DNA from: Stutzerimonas stutzeri
Lineage (GTDB): Bacteria > Pseudomonadota > Gammaproteobacteria > Pseudomonadales > Pseudomonadaceae
NCBI RefSeq assembly: GCF_024451105.1
Contig: NZ_JANGEY010000019.1
Location: forward strand, 1-40,825
Length of the DNA: 40,825 bases
Reading direction: 5' to 3'
Position numbers and translations under genes: made by a program. Numbering within the stretch: the first letter of the stretch is position 1; every line of letters begins with the position of its first letter. Positions 1-8,090 of this stretch are shown here, in pieces. The notes under the pieces are model-generated. The model did no database searches. It was given only the letters and a program-made list of their open reading frames with translations, and was not told the DNA's origin.

Positions 1-126
1 TCGTGGTTTCTCCGGTGATGGTCAGGTCAGCAAACTCAACCTAGCCAGAAACCACGGTGACCATCCTCCTCACGCCTGACGGCGCTTCTGATGGTGCTCA
101 GTTACACCACTTCCCGGGACACAATC
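1..126 (-). mobile_element. Probable insertion-sequence end (IS256/Mutator-like), leader of a transposase starting outside the window
   Basis: The AraC-type gene loses homology at about 126, and from there to base 1 the minus strand carries a segment unrelated to the gene. Its end contains a motif (about 103-126; minus-strand core GTGTCCCGGGAAGTGGTGTA) that I recall as resembling ends of IS256/Mutator-family elements. A GGAG ribosome-site-like motif at 13-10 on the minus strand would suit a transposase starting just beyond base 1. A 10-bp inverted repeat (2-11 with 47-56) lies inside. The family assignment is from memory and the transposase is not visible, so this remains tentative. Confidence 0.4.
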
Positions 127-838
127 TCGAGGCCAGTCCGGCCAGGTCGCCTGCCTCGGCCGCCTGCCCCAGATGCGCCAGCAACAGGGCATGGCGTGCC
201 AGCCGCTGATAGGCCTTGGGTGTCAGGCCGAACTGCTGGGCAAAACGCCGCTCGATCTGGCGCAGCGACAAGCCGTAGTCTCGCGCCATCTGCCCTGGCG
301 GCTTGTGCAGCAGGGCGTCGCGCATCCAGCAGGTATCCAGCGGGCTGAAGCTGCCGCTCGGCGCCTGCCCGGCAGCGTGCTGCAACCAGTGGCGCAAGGC
401 CTGCTCCAGCAGGGGCTGCTGCTGACTGACTGGAGCGGCAGCCAGTCGCTCCGCAAGCTGGATCAGTCCGCCCCCGCCCAGACTGCGGGCATCCCGATGC
501 CGGTTCAGCAGGCTGAGCGCCGGAACATCCACCAGTGAGTGCCAGCGCCCCGGCGCGAAAACCACCACCAGGCAGGAGAAAGAGCCTTCCGCGATCAGTT
601 TGGCCGGCTGAGTCCGGGCGCCTGAGAAAAACACCCTGGGCAGGGCGCGGGGCTGCTGCGTGGCAGCCTCCAGCAGGCTCACTCTGCCCTTCAGCATCAG
701 GGTCAGACTGGCCGTCGCCGAAGGCGGTAAATGGGTGGTCAGCCGCCCCGACGCCTCCGGTGTACTGCACTGAATGTGGAAATCGACCGAGGGCCGCAGA
801 TCGGCGGCAGGTAACCAGACTGACTCGGAAGCGCTCAT
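98..838 (-). pseudogene. AraC-family transcriptional regulator, C-terminally truncated
   Basis: The 246-residue product has a ligand-binding-like N-terminal part (residues 1 to about 150) and the first helix-turn-helix of an AraC/XylS DNA-binding domain (about 175-215, with the LSLRQIERRFAQQFGLTPKAY segment typical of the family). Intact members continue into a second HTH with a GYxDQxH-type motif. Here the frame runs into SRLCPGKWCN and stops, so the second HTH is missing. The break coincides with the probable IS end at the left edge of the window. The ATG at 838 is chosen over 892 because the domain starts there and an AGGT motif precedes it at reasonable spacing. DNA binding is probably lost. 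Confidence 0.7.
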
Positions 839-961
839 TTCAGTACCTGGCCGACATGGTTTTCGGCGTTGCGGGGGAGGATCGCTGGACAAGCAACACG
901 TGAATCGCCAGTCGCCACCCAGTGTTTCATGGACCCTGCTGCGCTCTGGCCAGCCAGGCTG

Positions 962-1722
962 CTAGGCACGCAGCGCACCGGCCAGGCGCCGCATGGCCGT
1001 CTCGATTTCATGCCCCGTCAAGGACGAATAGCCGAGCAGCCAGCCCTGCTGCGTTGCCTCACCGGCGTACAGCCGGCTGAGGCCGGACAGTTGCACGCCG
1101 ACGCTGGCAGCCTGGCGGATGGTCTGCTCCTCCGACCAGCCCGCGGCCAGCAGGCAGGGAATCTGCAACCCGCCCGGCGGGCGCAGGGCGGTGACGATCC
1201 CGTCCAGGTGCCGGCCGATGGCATCGAGCATGATGGCCCGGCGTTCCCCGTAGAGTTTGCGCATGGCGCGGACGTGGGAATTGTAGTGACCGTCTTCCAT
1301 GAAGCGCGCCAGGGTCAGTTGAGGGATCTGTGGCGTGTGGCCATCCATCATGCTGCGCGCGCAGGTGAAGGCCCTGACCAGTTCGTGGGGCAGCACCATG
1401 TAGCCGATCCGCAAGCCCGGGTAGAGCGTCTTGCTGAAGGTGCCGATGTAAAGGGTGCGCTGGTACTTGTCCAGGCCCTGCACGCAGGCGCTCGGCAGCC
1501 CGTCGTAGTGGAACTCGCTGTCGTAGTCGTCCTCGATGATCCACTTGTCCTGCTCGGCCGCCCAGCCGATCAGCTCGAGCCGGCGCTCCAGCGGCAAGGT
1601 CGCCCCGCTGGGGTATTGATGGGACGGCGTGACATACACGCACTGGGCGCCGCCGCGGTCGGCTTGCCAGCACCAGGATCTGCTCGGCGGAGCACTTGGC
1701 GCCGCGTTCGAGACACATGCTG
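962..1722 (-). pseudogene. MocR/PdxR-type GntR-aminotransferase regulator, 5'-truncated and internally deleted
   Basis: Residues encoded at about 1645-962 match the C-terminal half of a MocR-type regulator, that is, the fold type I aminotransferase domain: [11 protein letters not shown], the IIEDDYDSEF segment, and the PLP lysine region GTFSKTLYPGLRIGY. Just upstream, in another frame (about 1722-1664), is a short piece, [18 protein letters not shown], which matches the start of the same domain. Roughly 70 residues between the two pieces are absent and the frame changes. The N-terminal winged HTH is also missing, being replaced by a BenE-like fragment on the opposite strand. This is a remnant of a regulator and not a functional gene. 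Confidence 0.8.
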
Positions 1723-1903
1723 AGCGTCGCTCTGCCGCTGTTTCTGATCACCCTGACCGGCCAGTACATGCCCGGCATGCTGGTGCTGCGCAACGATGGC
1801 TTTCGCACCAGCGCCAACCCGATCGTGACCGTCACCGGGCTGGGCTCGCTGCTCATGGCGCCGTTCGGCTCGCATGCCTTCAACATCGCCGCGATCACCT
1901 TCC
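1714..1903 (+). pseudogene. BenE-family benzoate/H+ symporter, internal fragment
   Basis: The translation [19 protein letters not shown], followed by [20 protein letters not shown] and [18 protein letters not shown], is the conserved internal transmembrane portion of BenE-type benzoate membrane transporters. Only about 63 of the usual roughly 390-400 residues remain. Neither end of the gene is present: the left junction abuts the MocR remnant and the right junction abuts a YggS-like fragment. It cannot make a transporter. Confidence 0.75.
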
Positions 1904-2044
1904 CTGCACGAGCGCCACGGCCGCTACCCGCAGGCTTACAGCGTCGAGAACTTTCGCCGCAATCTGGCCGCCGTGCGGCAGCGCATCGCCAACGTCTGCC
2001 AGCGGGTCGGCTGCGATCCGGCCAGCGCGCGCCTGCCGCCCTGA
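1904..2044 (+). pseudogene. YggS/PLP-homeostasis-type protein, N-terminal fragment
   Basis: The frame reads [20 protein letters not shown], then [20 protein letters not shown] and SARLPP, then stop. The pattern N-L-x2-V-x2-R-I-x5-R-x-G-R/C-x-P-x-S/A-x-x-L is the N-terminus of YggS-type fold III PLP-binding proteins, which normally continue with a V-S-K containing the PLP lysine. Everything from that lysine onward is lost, and the sequence jumps directly into a serine hydroxymethyltransferase tail. Identification rests on a short segment. Confidence 0.6.
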
Positions 2045-2295
2045 GCGCCGCCTACATCACCGCCAACAAGAACTCGGTGCCGAACGACCCGCGCTCGCCG
2101 TTCGTGACCTCGGGGCTGCGCATCGGCACCCCGGCTGTGACCACCCGCGGGTTCGGCGTGCCGGAGTGCGAGCAACTGGCAGGCTGGCTCTGCGACGTGC
2201 TGGATGGACTGGAGTCCGGCGGCAGCGAGCAGGTCGCCCAGCGTGTCCGCGAACAGGTGGTGGCGCTGTGCCGTCGCCATCCGGTGTATCGGTAA
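2041..2295 (+). pseudogene. glyA: Serine hydroxymethyltransferase (GlyA), C-terminal fragment
   Basis: The last 84 residues are a clear GlyA C-terminus: [33 protein letters not shown], a helical segment ending in [15 protein letters not shown], and the terminal arginine. The rest of the enzyme (over 330 residues, including the PLP lysine) is absent. The fragment is fused in frame to the BenE/YggS remnants, so the continuous reading frame 1696-2295 is a chimaera with no sensible product. An intact glyA is presumably elsewhere in the genome. Confidence 0.85.
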
Positions 2296-2404
2296 ACCCA
2301 CGGTCCTGAGGGCGAGCTGCGCGCGGCGGAGGGCTGGGCGCCGGCCGTCAAAGTTTCACCGGGGCGGCTATACACTGGAGAGCCATCCCGCAAGGACACT
2401 CCTC

Positions 2405-3231
2405 GTGACCGTCTACGGCATCGTACTGTTCGCGGCCCTGCTGCACGCCTCCTGGAACGCCATCGTCAAGGGCGGCAGCGACAAGCTGCTCACCACCGTG
2501 CTGGTCGCCGGCTCGGCCGCGCTGCTCGCCGCTGTGGCGTTGCCGTTCCTCGACCGGCCGGCCGCGTCGAGCTGGCCGTACATCGCCGCGTCGGTGCTGC
2601 TCTAGGTGGTCTATTACGCCCTGCTGGCCAGGGCCTACCAGGCCGCCGACATGAGCCATGCCTATCCGCTGATGCGCGGCTGCGCGCCCCTGCTGGTCGC
2701 GGTCCTCGGCGTCTACTGGCTGGGTGAGCCGCTGAGCGGCAGCGCCTGGCTGGGCATCGCGATCATCTGCGGCGGCATCCTCGGCATGGCCGGACGCGGG
2801 CTCGCCGGCAGCCCCGGGCTGGGACTCGCGCTGGCCAATGCCGGGGTGATCGCCGGCTATAGATCGACGGCGTCGGCGTGCGCCTGTCCGGGGCGCCGGT
2901 CGCCTATGGCCTGTGGATCTTCCTGCTCAGCGGCCTGGCGCTGGTCGCCTGGGCGCTGGCGCAGTTGCAGCGGCGCGGGGCGCTGGTCCGCTACCTCGGC
3001 GGCAACTGGCACTACGGACTGATCGGCGGCTTCGGCACCATCGCCTCGTACAGCCTGGCGCTGTGGGCCATGACCCTGGCCCCGGTGGCGGTGATCGCCG
3101 CCCTGCGGGAAACCTCGATCCTGTTCGCTACAGCCATCTCGGGGCTGATCCTCAAGGAACGGCTGAGCACGGTGCGCATCGCCGCCGCCTGCGTCATCGC
3201 GCTCGGCGCGGTGACCCTGCGGCTTCCTTGA
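2405..3231 (+). pseudogene. EamA/DMT-superfamily transporter with in-frame stop and frameshift
   Basis: A GTG at 2405 opens a typical drug/metabolite transporter (VYGIVLFAALLHASWNAIVK, several hydrophobic helices, then a second EamA repeat with an NWHYGLIGGFGTIASYSLAL segment). The first reading frame is interrupted by TAG at 2603-2605 and resumes directly in the same frame. A second lesion lies near 2860-2866: the reading switches frame between the AGVIAGY segment and the DGVGVRLSG segment, best explained by a deletion of about 4 nt. With both repaired the protein would be about 275 residues with around 10 helices. It closes the run of decayed genes. Confidence 0.8.
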
Positions 3232-3309
3232 GAAGACTGGGGGGATTGTTCACCTGCAGCCGGCCGGCGCAGCCGCAACTGCGCCGGTCGTCGCTGCGCC
3301 TTTCGCGCC

Positions 3310-3636
3310 CTAGTTGGTGCAGCCGGAAGTCTCCGGATACAGGTAGACCAGTCCCTGCATCTGTCCTTGGGAGTCCTGGTAGGTCATGGCGGCGGGAATC
3401 ACGCCGCAGAAGGTCTTCGCCTGGTCGGGAATGAAGTACTCGATCTTGACCACCTTGGAAATGTCCAGGGGCATGCCGTACTGGTACTCCTTGAACTCGG
3501 GGGTTCGTACTTCCTTGACGCCCTTCATCACCATCAGCGGCGGCGCTTCGGTCTGCGCGACCACCACGGATGCGGCGGCGATCATCGCCGCGGCGCAACA
3601 GCTGAACAGTATCGATCGGTTGTTCGACGGTTTCAT
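3310..3636 (-). CDS. DUF2790-like small secreted protein
   Basis: This 108-residue protein has a cleavable signal peptide (a hydrophobic stretch at about 8-27, ending near VVVAQ). Its mature part has the DUF2790 pattern: YQYGMPLDISKVVKI, CGVIPAAMTYQDSQGQ, and a C-terminal YLYPETSGC. The two mature cysteines could form a disulphide. DUF2790 proteins are small periplasmic proteins common in Pseudomonas, with no settled function. The start has a strong GGGAGG site 6 nt upstream. It stands alone between the decayed region and the restriction gene. Confidence 0.75.
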   Translation of the reverse strand: MKPSNNRSILFSCCAAAMIAAASVVVAQTEAPPLMVMKGVKEVRTPEFKEYQYGMPLDISKVVKIEYFIPDQAKTFCGVIPAAMTYQDSQGQMQGLVYLYPETSGCTN

Positions 3637-3984
3637 GGGATGCCTCCCGGAATCAGCAAACGGGCTCCATCATGAGTTTTAGATGTAGGGCGGCGCGCTC
3701 GGCCGCCCTGCAAGAGTTCCGTTAGCCGTAACGCTAGCAGACTGACCCGGCGCTGCTGCTCCGGGCACGTCCGTTCGTCCGCTTTCTCTCGCTGTAGCCA
3801 TCCGAGTGCTACGGGCACAGCCCGGGCCGGGCGGCCTGCACGCGTCTGGCCGGGCATCGGCAGGGGCGTTCGCGGGGCGCCCGCTGCGTGGCGCCGCTCA
3901 TCGGCCGGAGCGCCGTGCGGGCCGATCGATGGGGTGTATGATCCGGACCAGCCGATTCTCGAAACCCTCTGCAGGAACCTGTTC
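3637..3984. other. Intergenic region with a hairpin and a weak -10 element
   Basis: No gene is visible in these 348 bases. An 8-bp stem (3687-3694 with 3702-3709, loop of 7) lies just upstream of the DUF2790 gene and could end leftward or rightward transcription, though it has no T tract. A TATGAT sequence at 3937-3942, about 43 bases before the restriction gene's ATG, is a plausible -10 element; no good -35 is evident. Confidence 0.35.
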
Positions 3985-5856
3985 ATGGAAGCCAACAGCC
4001 GTCCCCTGATGCGCATCTTCGAGCCCACCGTGTGCTACCAGATCCCGCTGTTCCAGCGCCCCTACGTCTGGCGGCGCGAGGGCAACTGGCAGCCGCTGTG
4101 GGATGACTTCGAGCGTCTGCTCGACCATGCGCTGGCCGGCCAGCGCCTGCGTCCGCACTTCCTCGGCGCGGTGGTGATCGAGCAGCTGTTCGACGCCAGC
4201 GGCTGGGTGCAGCTGCGCCAGGTCATCGACGGCCAGCAGCGCCTCACCACCCTGCAGCTGCTGCTGATCGCCCTGCGCGACCTGTGCGCCAGCCTGGGCA
4301 GCAAGCGCTACTTCGAGCGCTTCGAGTCGCTGGTCGCCAACCGCGCGGCGATGGTCGACCAGCCGGAGGAGATCTTCAAGCTGCTGCCGACCAACTTCGA
4401 CCGCAAGGCCTACGCCCTGGTGCACCGGGCCGGCAGCCCCGAGGCGCTGCTGGCGCAGTTGCAGGAAGAGGGCGAGGAAGCCGACCGCGAGCAGGGCATC
4501 GTCGGCGCCTACCTGTACTTCCACGAACAGTGCGCCGACTGGCTGCAGCAGCCGGTCGCGGAGCGCCCCTACCTGGAACTGGAGGACCGCCTCGAGGCGC
4601 TCTGGGCGGTGGCGCAGAAGGGCCTGCAGCTGGTGGTGATCGAACTCGGCGAGCACGACGAGGCCCAGGTGATCTTCGAGACCCTCAACGCCCGCGGCAC
4701 CCAGCTGCTGCCGGCCGACCTGATCAAGAACCTGCTGTTCCGCCGCGCCCAGGCCGAGGGCGACGACATCGACCGGCTGTACCGCACCTATTGGGCGCAA
4801 TTCGACGGCGAGTTCTGGCGCGAGGAAGTCCGCCAGGGCCGCGAAAGCCGGCCGCGCATCGACATCTTCATGCGCCATTTCCTGACCCTGGCCATGCGCC
4901 GGGACGTCCGCTTCGTGCACCTGTTCGACGAGTACAAGCACTACGTGCAGTACACCGACGACTGGCGCTCGTGCCTGATCGGCGAGGTCACCAGCGCCCG
5001 CGAGCACCTGGCGCTGCTCGCCGGTTATGCCGAGCACTTCCGCGAGTTCGCCAGCCCGGCGCCGGGCTCGCACCTGGCACGCTTCCTCAAGCGCCTGGAG
5101 GCGCTCGACACCTCGGCGATTTATCCGCTGCTGCTCTTGTGCAGCCGGCACCTGCGCCCGCAGCAGGAGGACGAGTTCGAGGCGATCCTCGACGTGCTCG
5201 AGTCGTTCCTGTTCCGCCGCATGATCTGCGGCCTGACCAGCAAGAACTACAACCGCCCGTTCCTCGACCTGATCCGCCATCTGGAGGACACCGGCAGCAT
5301 CAGCGCCCGCGCCGTCGAGCAGTTCCTGCTGGCCAGCGAAGGCGAGGGCGCGCGCTTCCCGACCGACGCCGAACTCAAGCGGGCGATCCTCGACCATCCG
5401 CTGTACCAGTGGTGGCCGCAGTACCGCGTGCGCGCCGTGCTGGAAGCGCTGGACGCGGCGCTCGGCAACGCCGAAAGCGAGGCGGACAGCCCGCTGGCCA
5501 TCGAGCACATCCTGCCGCAGAAGTGGGACGAGCACTGGCCGCTGCCGAAAACCGTGCAGAAGAATGCGCAAGGCAAACAGGCCTTCACCGAACAACGCGA
5601 CCGCCTCAAGCACACGCTGGGCAACCTGACACTGGTCGCCGGCAGCCTCAACCCGGCGCTGTCGCGCTCGCCGTGGGAAGTGAAGAAGGCGGAGCTGCTC
5701 AGGTGCAGCCAGCCGGGCCTGAGCCGGGAGCTGCATGAGGTGGAGGACTGGGCGGAGCGGGAGATTCTGGCCAGGGGAGAGGTGCTGGCTGAGGTGGCTT
5801 GTGAACTCTGGCCCTATCCGTCAGCGGTTCAGGCGGCGCCGTATCGCGAGGCATAG
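3985..5856 (+). CDS. GmrSD-like type IV restriction protein (DUF262 plus DUF1524)
   Basis: This single 623-residue chain combines both halves of GmrSD. The N-terminal DUF262 half (about 1-230) has the ParB/sulfiredoxin-like pattern: IPLFQRPYVW at about 20-29 and the DGQQR motif at 82-86, expected to bind and hydrolyse NTP. The C-terminal DUF1524 half has the HNH-like IEHILPQKW motif with His508. Proteins of this type cleave DNA carrying modified (for example glucosylated hydroxymethyl) cytosines. The ATG at 3985 is preferred to 3934 because AGGA lies 6-9 nt upstream and the domain starts immediately. Length and motifs look intact. A diverged copy of its 3' end occurs after hipA. The modified-base specificity is inferred from the family only. 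Confidence 0.85.
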   Translation: MEANSRPLMRIFEPTVCYQIPLFQRPYVWRREGNWQPLWDDFERLLDHALAGQRLRPHFLGAVVIEQLFDASGWVQLRQVIDGQQRLTTLQLLLIALRDLCASLGSKRYFERFESLVANRAAMVDQPEEIFKLLPTNFDRKAYALVHRAGSPEALLAQLQEEGEEADREQGIVGAYLYFHEQCADWLQQPVAERPYLELEDRLEALWAVAQKGLQLVVIELGEHDEAQVIFETLNARGTQLLPADLIKNLLFRRAQAEGDDIDRLYRTYWAQFDGEFWREEVRQGRESRPRIDIFMRHFLTLAMRRDVRFVHLFDEYKHYVQYTDDWRSCLIGEVTSAREHLALLAGYAEHFREFASPAPGSHLARFLKRLEALDTSAIYPLLLLCSRHLRPQQEDEFEAILDVLESFLFRRMICGLTSKNYNRPFLDLIRHLEDTGSISARAVEQFLLASEGEGARFPTDAELKRAILDHPLYQWWPQYRVRAVLEALDAALGNAESEADSPLAIEHILPQKWDEHWPLPKTVQKNAQGKQAFTEQRDRLKHTLGNLTLVAGSLNPALSRSPWEVKKAELLRCSQPGLSRELHEVEDWAEREILARGEVLAEVACELWPYPSAVQAAPYREA

Positions 5857-5946
5857 ATCGGCTCACGGGATGGCCTGGGCCGCTATCAGGGGCATCGGCC
5901 CTGCGCGGTGCGCGCCGGTGGCCGATGCGGGCGATCCCCCGCATCC

Positions 5947-5964
5947 CATTCCCGATCGGGAATG
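5947..5964. promoter_or_regulatory. Putative HipB operator O1
   Basis: A perfect 18-bp palindrome with core TTCCCGATCGGGAA (5949-5962), centred at 5955.5. Two further sites with nearly the same core follow at exact 50-bp intervals up to the hipB start. HipB-type antitoxins repress their own operon by binding several inverted repeats, so these sites are read as autoregulatory operators. Confidence 0.7.
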
Positions 5965-5995
5965 AATCGCCCGTACAGCCACCTGAATGCGCGCG

Positions 5996-6015
5996 ATCTT
6001 CCCGATCAGGAAGAT
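5996..6015. promoter_or_regulatory. Putative HipB operator O2
   Basis: A 20-bp inverted repeat with 7-bp outer arms (ATCTTCC and GGAAGAT) and core TTCCCGATCAGGAA (5999-6012), centred at 6005.5. It differs from O1 by one core base and is the least symmetric of the three. Confidence 0.7.
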
Positions 6016-6040
6016 TGGCTTGCGTCAGTGCGGTTCCCGA

Positions 6041-6070
6041 CGAATAATTTCCCGAACGGGAAATTATTCG
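6041..6070. promoter_or_regulatory. Putative HipB operator O3, overlapping the hipBA translation leader
   Basis: The strongest of the three sites: two perfect 14-base arms around a central AA, core TTCCCGAACGGGAA (6049-6062), centred at 6055.5. It ends 8 bases before the hipB ATG, so bound repressor would block initiation, and the transcript could also fold here. The extended AT-rich arms (AATAATT/AATTATT) distinguish it from O1 and O2. Confidence 0.7.
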
Positions 6071-6078
6071 AGCACGCC

Positions 6079-6333
6079 ATGATTCCTATCGACTCCACAC
6101 AAGCGCTCGGCGCAGCCCTGCGAGCCGCACGCAAGCAACTGGGCCTGACGCAAGCCGATCTGGCCCTGGCCGCCGGGGTGGGCGTGCGCTTCGTGGTCGA
6201 TCTGGAGGCCGGCAAGCCCACGGTGCGGCTGGAGCAGGTGCTCCGCGTGATCGATGCCCTGGGCGGCCGGGTCCGACTGGACGGACTTGCGGATTCTCCG
6301 TCTCCAGCAGAGCCCACTCGTCATGGCGCATGA
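6079..6333 (+). CDS. hipB: HipB-type antitoxin, Xre-family HTH
   Basis: This 84-residue protein has a Cro/C1 helix-turn-helix at about 10-65 (LGAALRAARKQLGLTQADLA, then GVGVRFVVDLEAGKPTVRLE). HipB antitoxins bind operator DNA as dimers and hold the HipA kinase inactive. The ATG at 6079 is chosen because the longer upstream reading would run through the palindromic operators. The stop overlaps the hipA start by 11 bases, indicating translational coupling. Three matching palindromes directly upstream support autoregulation. Confidence 0.85.
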   Translation: MIPIDSTQALGAALRAARKQLGLTQADLALAAGVGVRFVVDLEAGKPTVRLEQVLRVIDALGGRVRLDGLADSPSPAEPTRHGA

Positions 6334-7600
6334 ACTCGCCGTCTGGCTGTTCGCCGAGCAGGTCGGCAGCTTGTCGCTGGTCGATGGTCGCCTGAGCTTC
6401 GCTTATCACCCCGGCTGGCTGGCGAACCCCGACGCGGTAGCGCTGTCGTGCTCCCTGCCGCTGCAGGCGGCCCCCTTCGATGACATTCGTACCCGGCCTT
6501 TCTTTGCCGGGCTGTTACCGGAAGGCCATCTGCGGCGCTTGATCGCCCAACGGTTCCAGGTGTCGAGGCAGAACGATTTCGCCCTGCTGGATGCCATCGG
6601 CGGCGAGTGCGCCGGGGCCATCACGCTGCTGCCGAAGGATGCAGTCCCGCAGGTCGCCGGCGCGGGCGAGGTGTCGTGGCTGGACGATCAACGACTGTCC
6701 GCGATCCTCGACGAGCTGCCCCGTCGCCCGATGCTGGCCGGTCAGGACGGCCTGCGCCTGTCGCTCGCCGGCGCTCAGGACAAGCTGCCGGTGGTGTTCG
6801 ACGGGCAGCGCATCGGCTTGCCTTTGGGAGGACACCCCAGCACGCATATCCTCAAGCCGCCGATCCACGCACTCGAGAATACGGTGCTCAACGAAGGCTT
6901 CTGCCTCGCCCTGGCCCATGCGATGAAGTTGCCAACTGCCGAAGCACGGATTCATCAGGCTGGCGACCGCCGCTTCCTGCTGGTCGCTCGTTATGACCGC
7001 CAGCGCGATGCACAAGGCAATCTGGTACGTCTGCATCAGGAGGATTTCTGCCAGGCGCTCGGCGTGGTGCCGGAAATGAAGTATCAGAACGAGGGCGGCC
7101 CCGACCTGAAAGCCTGTTTCGATCTGCTGCGGCGCGTCACCCGCCCCAATGCCCCCCAGGTGCTGCGTCTGTTGGACTATGTGGTGTTCAACGCCCTGGT
7201 CGGCAACCACGATGCGCACGCCAAGAACTTCTCGCTGCTGTTCGCCTCCCCCTCATCCAGAGCGGCACCGACCCTGGCGCCGCTCTACGATGTGCTGTCG
7301 ACCGCCATCTACCCGAGCCTCACCCCGAAGATGGCGATGAAGCTGGGCAGCAAGTACAAGTTCAGCGAAGTCGAGGCCCGGCACTGGGAGCAATTCGCCG
7401 AGGCCGCCGGGCTGTCACGCGCCCAGACCCGCAAGCGAATCCTTGGCATGGCGCAGGCGCTGCCCAGGGCTGCGCGTACCTTGCAAGCGACGCCCATGTT
7501 TGCGGGAGAGCCACTGATCGAACAGATTGCGACCCTGATCGAGCAACGCGCGGCACTGACTATCCGACGCCTCACAGAAGAAGGTGATGATTCAGCCTGA
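6323..7600 (+). CDS. hipA: HipA-type serine/threonine kinase toxin
   Basis: At 425 residues the protein has the usual HipA length and both family domains. The N-terminal couple-hipB part (about 1-105) precedes the kinase domain. Visible landmarks are the autophosphorylation loop LSLAGAQDK with Ser147, the HILKPP segment with Lys178, the catalytic loop NHDAHAKN (Asp297, Asn302) and YDVLS with Asp323. HipA kinases phosphorylate an aminoacyl-tRNA synthetase and halt growth; the exact target of this one cannot be read from sequence. The ATG at 6323 overlaps the end of hipB. All key residues are present, so it appears active. A restriction-gene remnant follows within about 10 bases of the stop. 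Confidence 0.88.
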   Translation: MAHELAVWLFAEQVGSLSLVDGRLSFAYHPGWLANPDAVALSCSLPLQAAPFDDIRTRPFFAGLLPEGHLRRLIAQRFQVSRQNDFALLDAIGGECAGAITLLPKDAVPQVAGAGEVSWLDDQRLSAILDELPRRPMLAGQDGLRLSLAGAQDKLPVVFDGQRIGLPLGGHPSTHILKPPIHALENTVLNEGFCLALAHAMKLPTAEARIHQAGDRRFLLVARYDRQRDAQGNLVRLHQEDFCQALGVVPEMKYQNEGGPDLKACFDLLRRVTRPNAPQVLRLLDYVVFNALVGNHDAHAKNFSLLFASPSSRAAPTLAPLYDVLSTAIYPSLTPKMAMKLGSKYKFSEVEARHWEQFAEAAGLSRAQTRKRILGMAQALPRAARTLQATPMFAGEPLIEQIATLIEQRAALTIRRLTEEGDDSA

Positions 7601-7609
7601 TGAATGCGG

Positions 7610-7916
7610 GGCAGAAGTGGGACGAGCATTGGCCGGTGCCCAAAGCCGCGCAGGTCAGGCCTTCACCGAACAGCGCGACCGCCTCAAGCACATCCTGGGC
7701 AACCTGACGCTGCTCGCCAGCAGGCTGAACCCGGCACTGTCGCGCTCGCCGTGGGGAGTGAAGAAGGCGGAGCTGCTCAGGAGCGGCCAGTCGGGGCTGA
7801 GTCGCGAGCTGCATGCGCTGGAAGACTGGGCGGAGCGGGAGATTCTGGCCAGGGGGGAGGTGTTGGCGGAGGTGGCGTGTGGGGTTTGGCGGTATCAGGT
7901 GGGGGCGGTGAGTTAG
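7610..7916 (+). pseudogene. Remnant: diverged second copy of the gmrSD-like 3' end
   Basis: Bases 7610-7890 align with about 5517-5810 of the intact restriction gene at roughly 85-90 percent identity by eye. They start at the QKWDEHW codons of the HNH motif and run to EILARGEVLAEVAC near the C-terminus. A gap of about 12 bases plus indels near 7652 shifts the frame, and all upstream coding sequence is missing. Because the copies have diverged, this is an old paralogue or a recombined homologue and not a fresh duplication. Together with the intact gene it brackets hipBA with direct repeats. Confidence 0.8.
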
Positions 7917-8045
7917 ACTTGATGCGTTTGGTCTCGACAGTGTATGGCCAACTACGAAGTATCGTGTCTGGTGCGATTCTTCGAGGCGCTGCCGTGAGTG
8001 CGTCGAACTGCGGTGACATGGGCAGCGACGGGCCGATTTTCGTGT

Positions 8046-8082
8046 CACCGACCGGCATAGCGCAGAGCCGTGCCGGTCGGTG
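8046..8082. terminator. Hairpin between convergent gene groups, possible bidirectional terminator
   Basis: A perfect 12-bp stem (8046-8057 with 8071-8082, arms CACCGACCGGCA and TGCCGGTCGGTG) with a 13-base loop. It sits between the rightward hipA/remnant block and the leftward DprA-like gene ending at 8091. The flanking T run is short (TTTT at about 8089-8092). A second, overlapping inverted repeat (8011-8018 with 8043-8050) is also present. Confidence 0.5.
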
Positions 8083-8090
8083 ATGCGCTT

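Noticed and set aside
1696-2295. A 199-residue continuous frame read as one membrane protein
   Set aside because: It joins pieces of BenE, an out-of-frame YggS stretch and the GlyA tail; no family has this layout.
3898-5736. A 612-residue minus-strand open frame opposite the gmrSD-like gene
   Set aside because: The composition is that of an antisense shadow and no motif is present, while the plus-strand frame has DUF262 and DUF1524 motifs.
7584-7916. An apparent 110-residue gene after hipA
   Set aside because: Its first part is out-of-frame sequence and its second part is the diverged gmrSD tail, so it is a remnant and not a gene.
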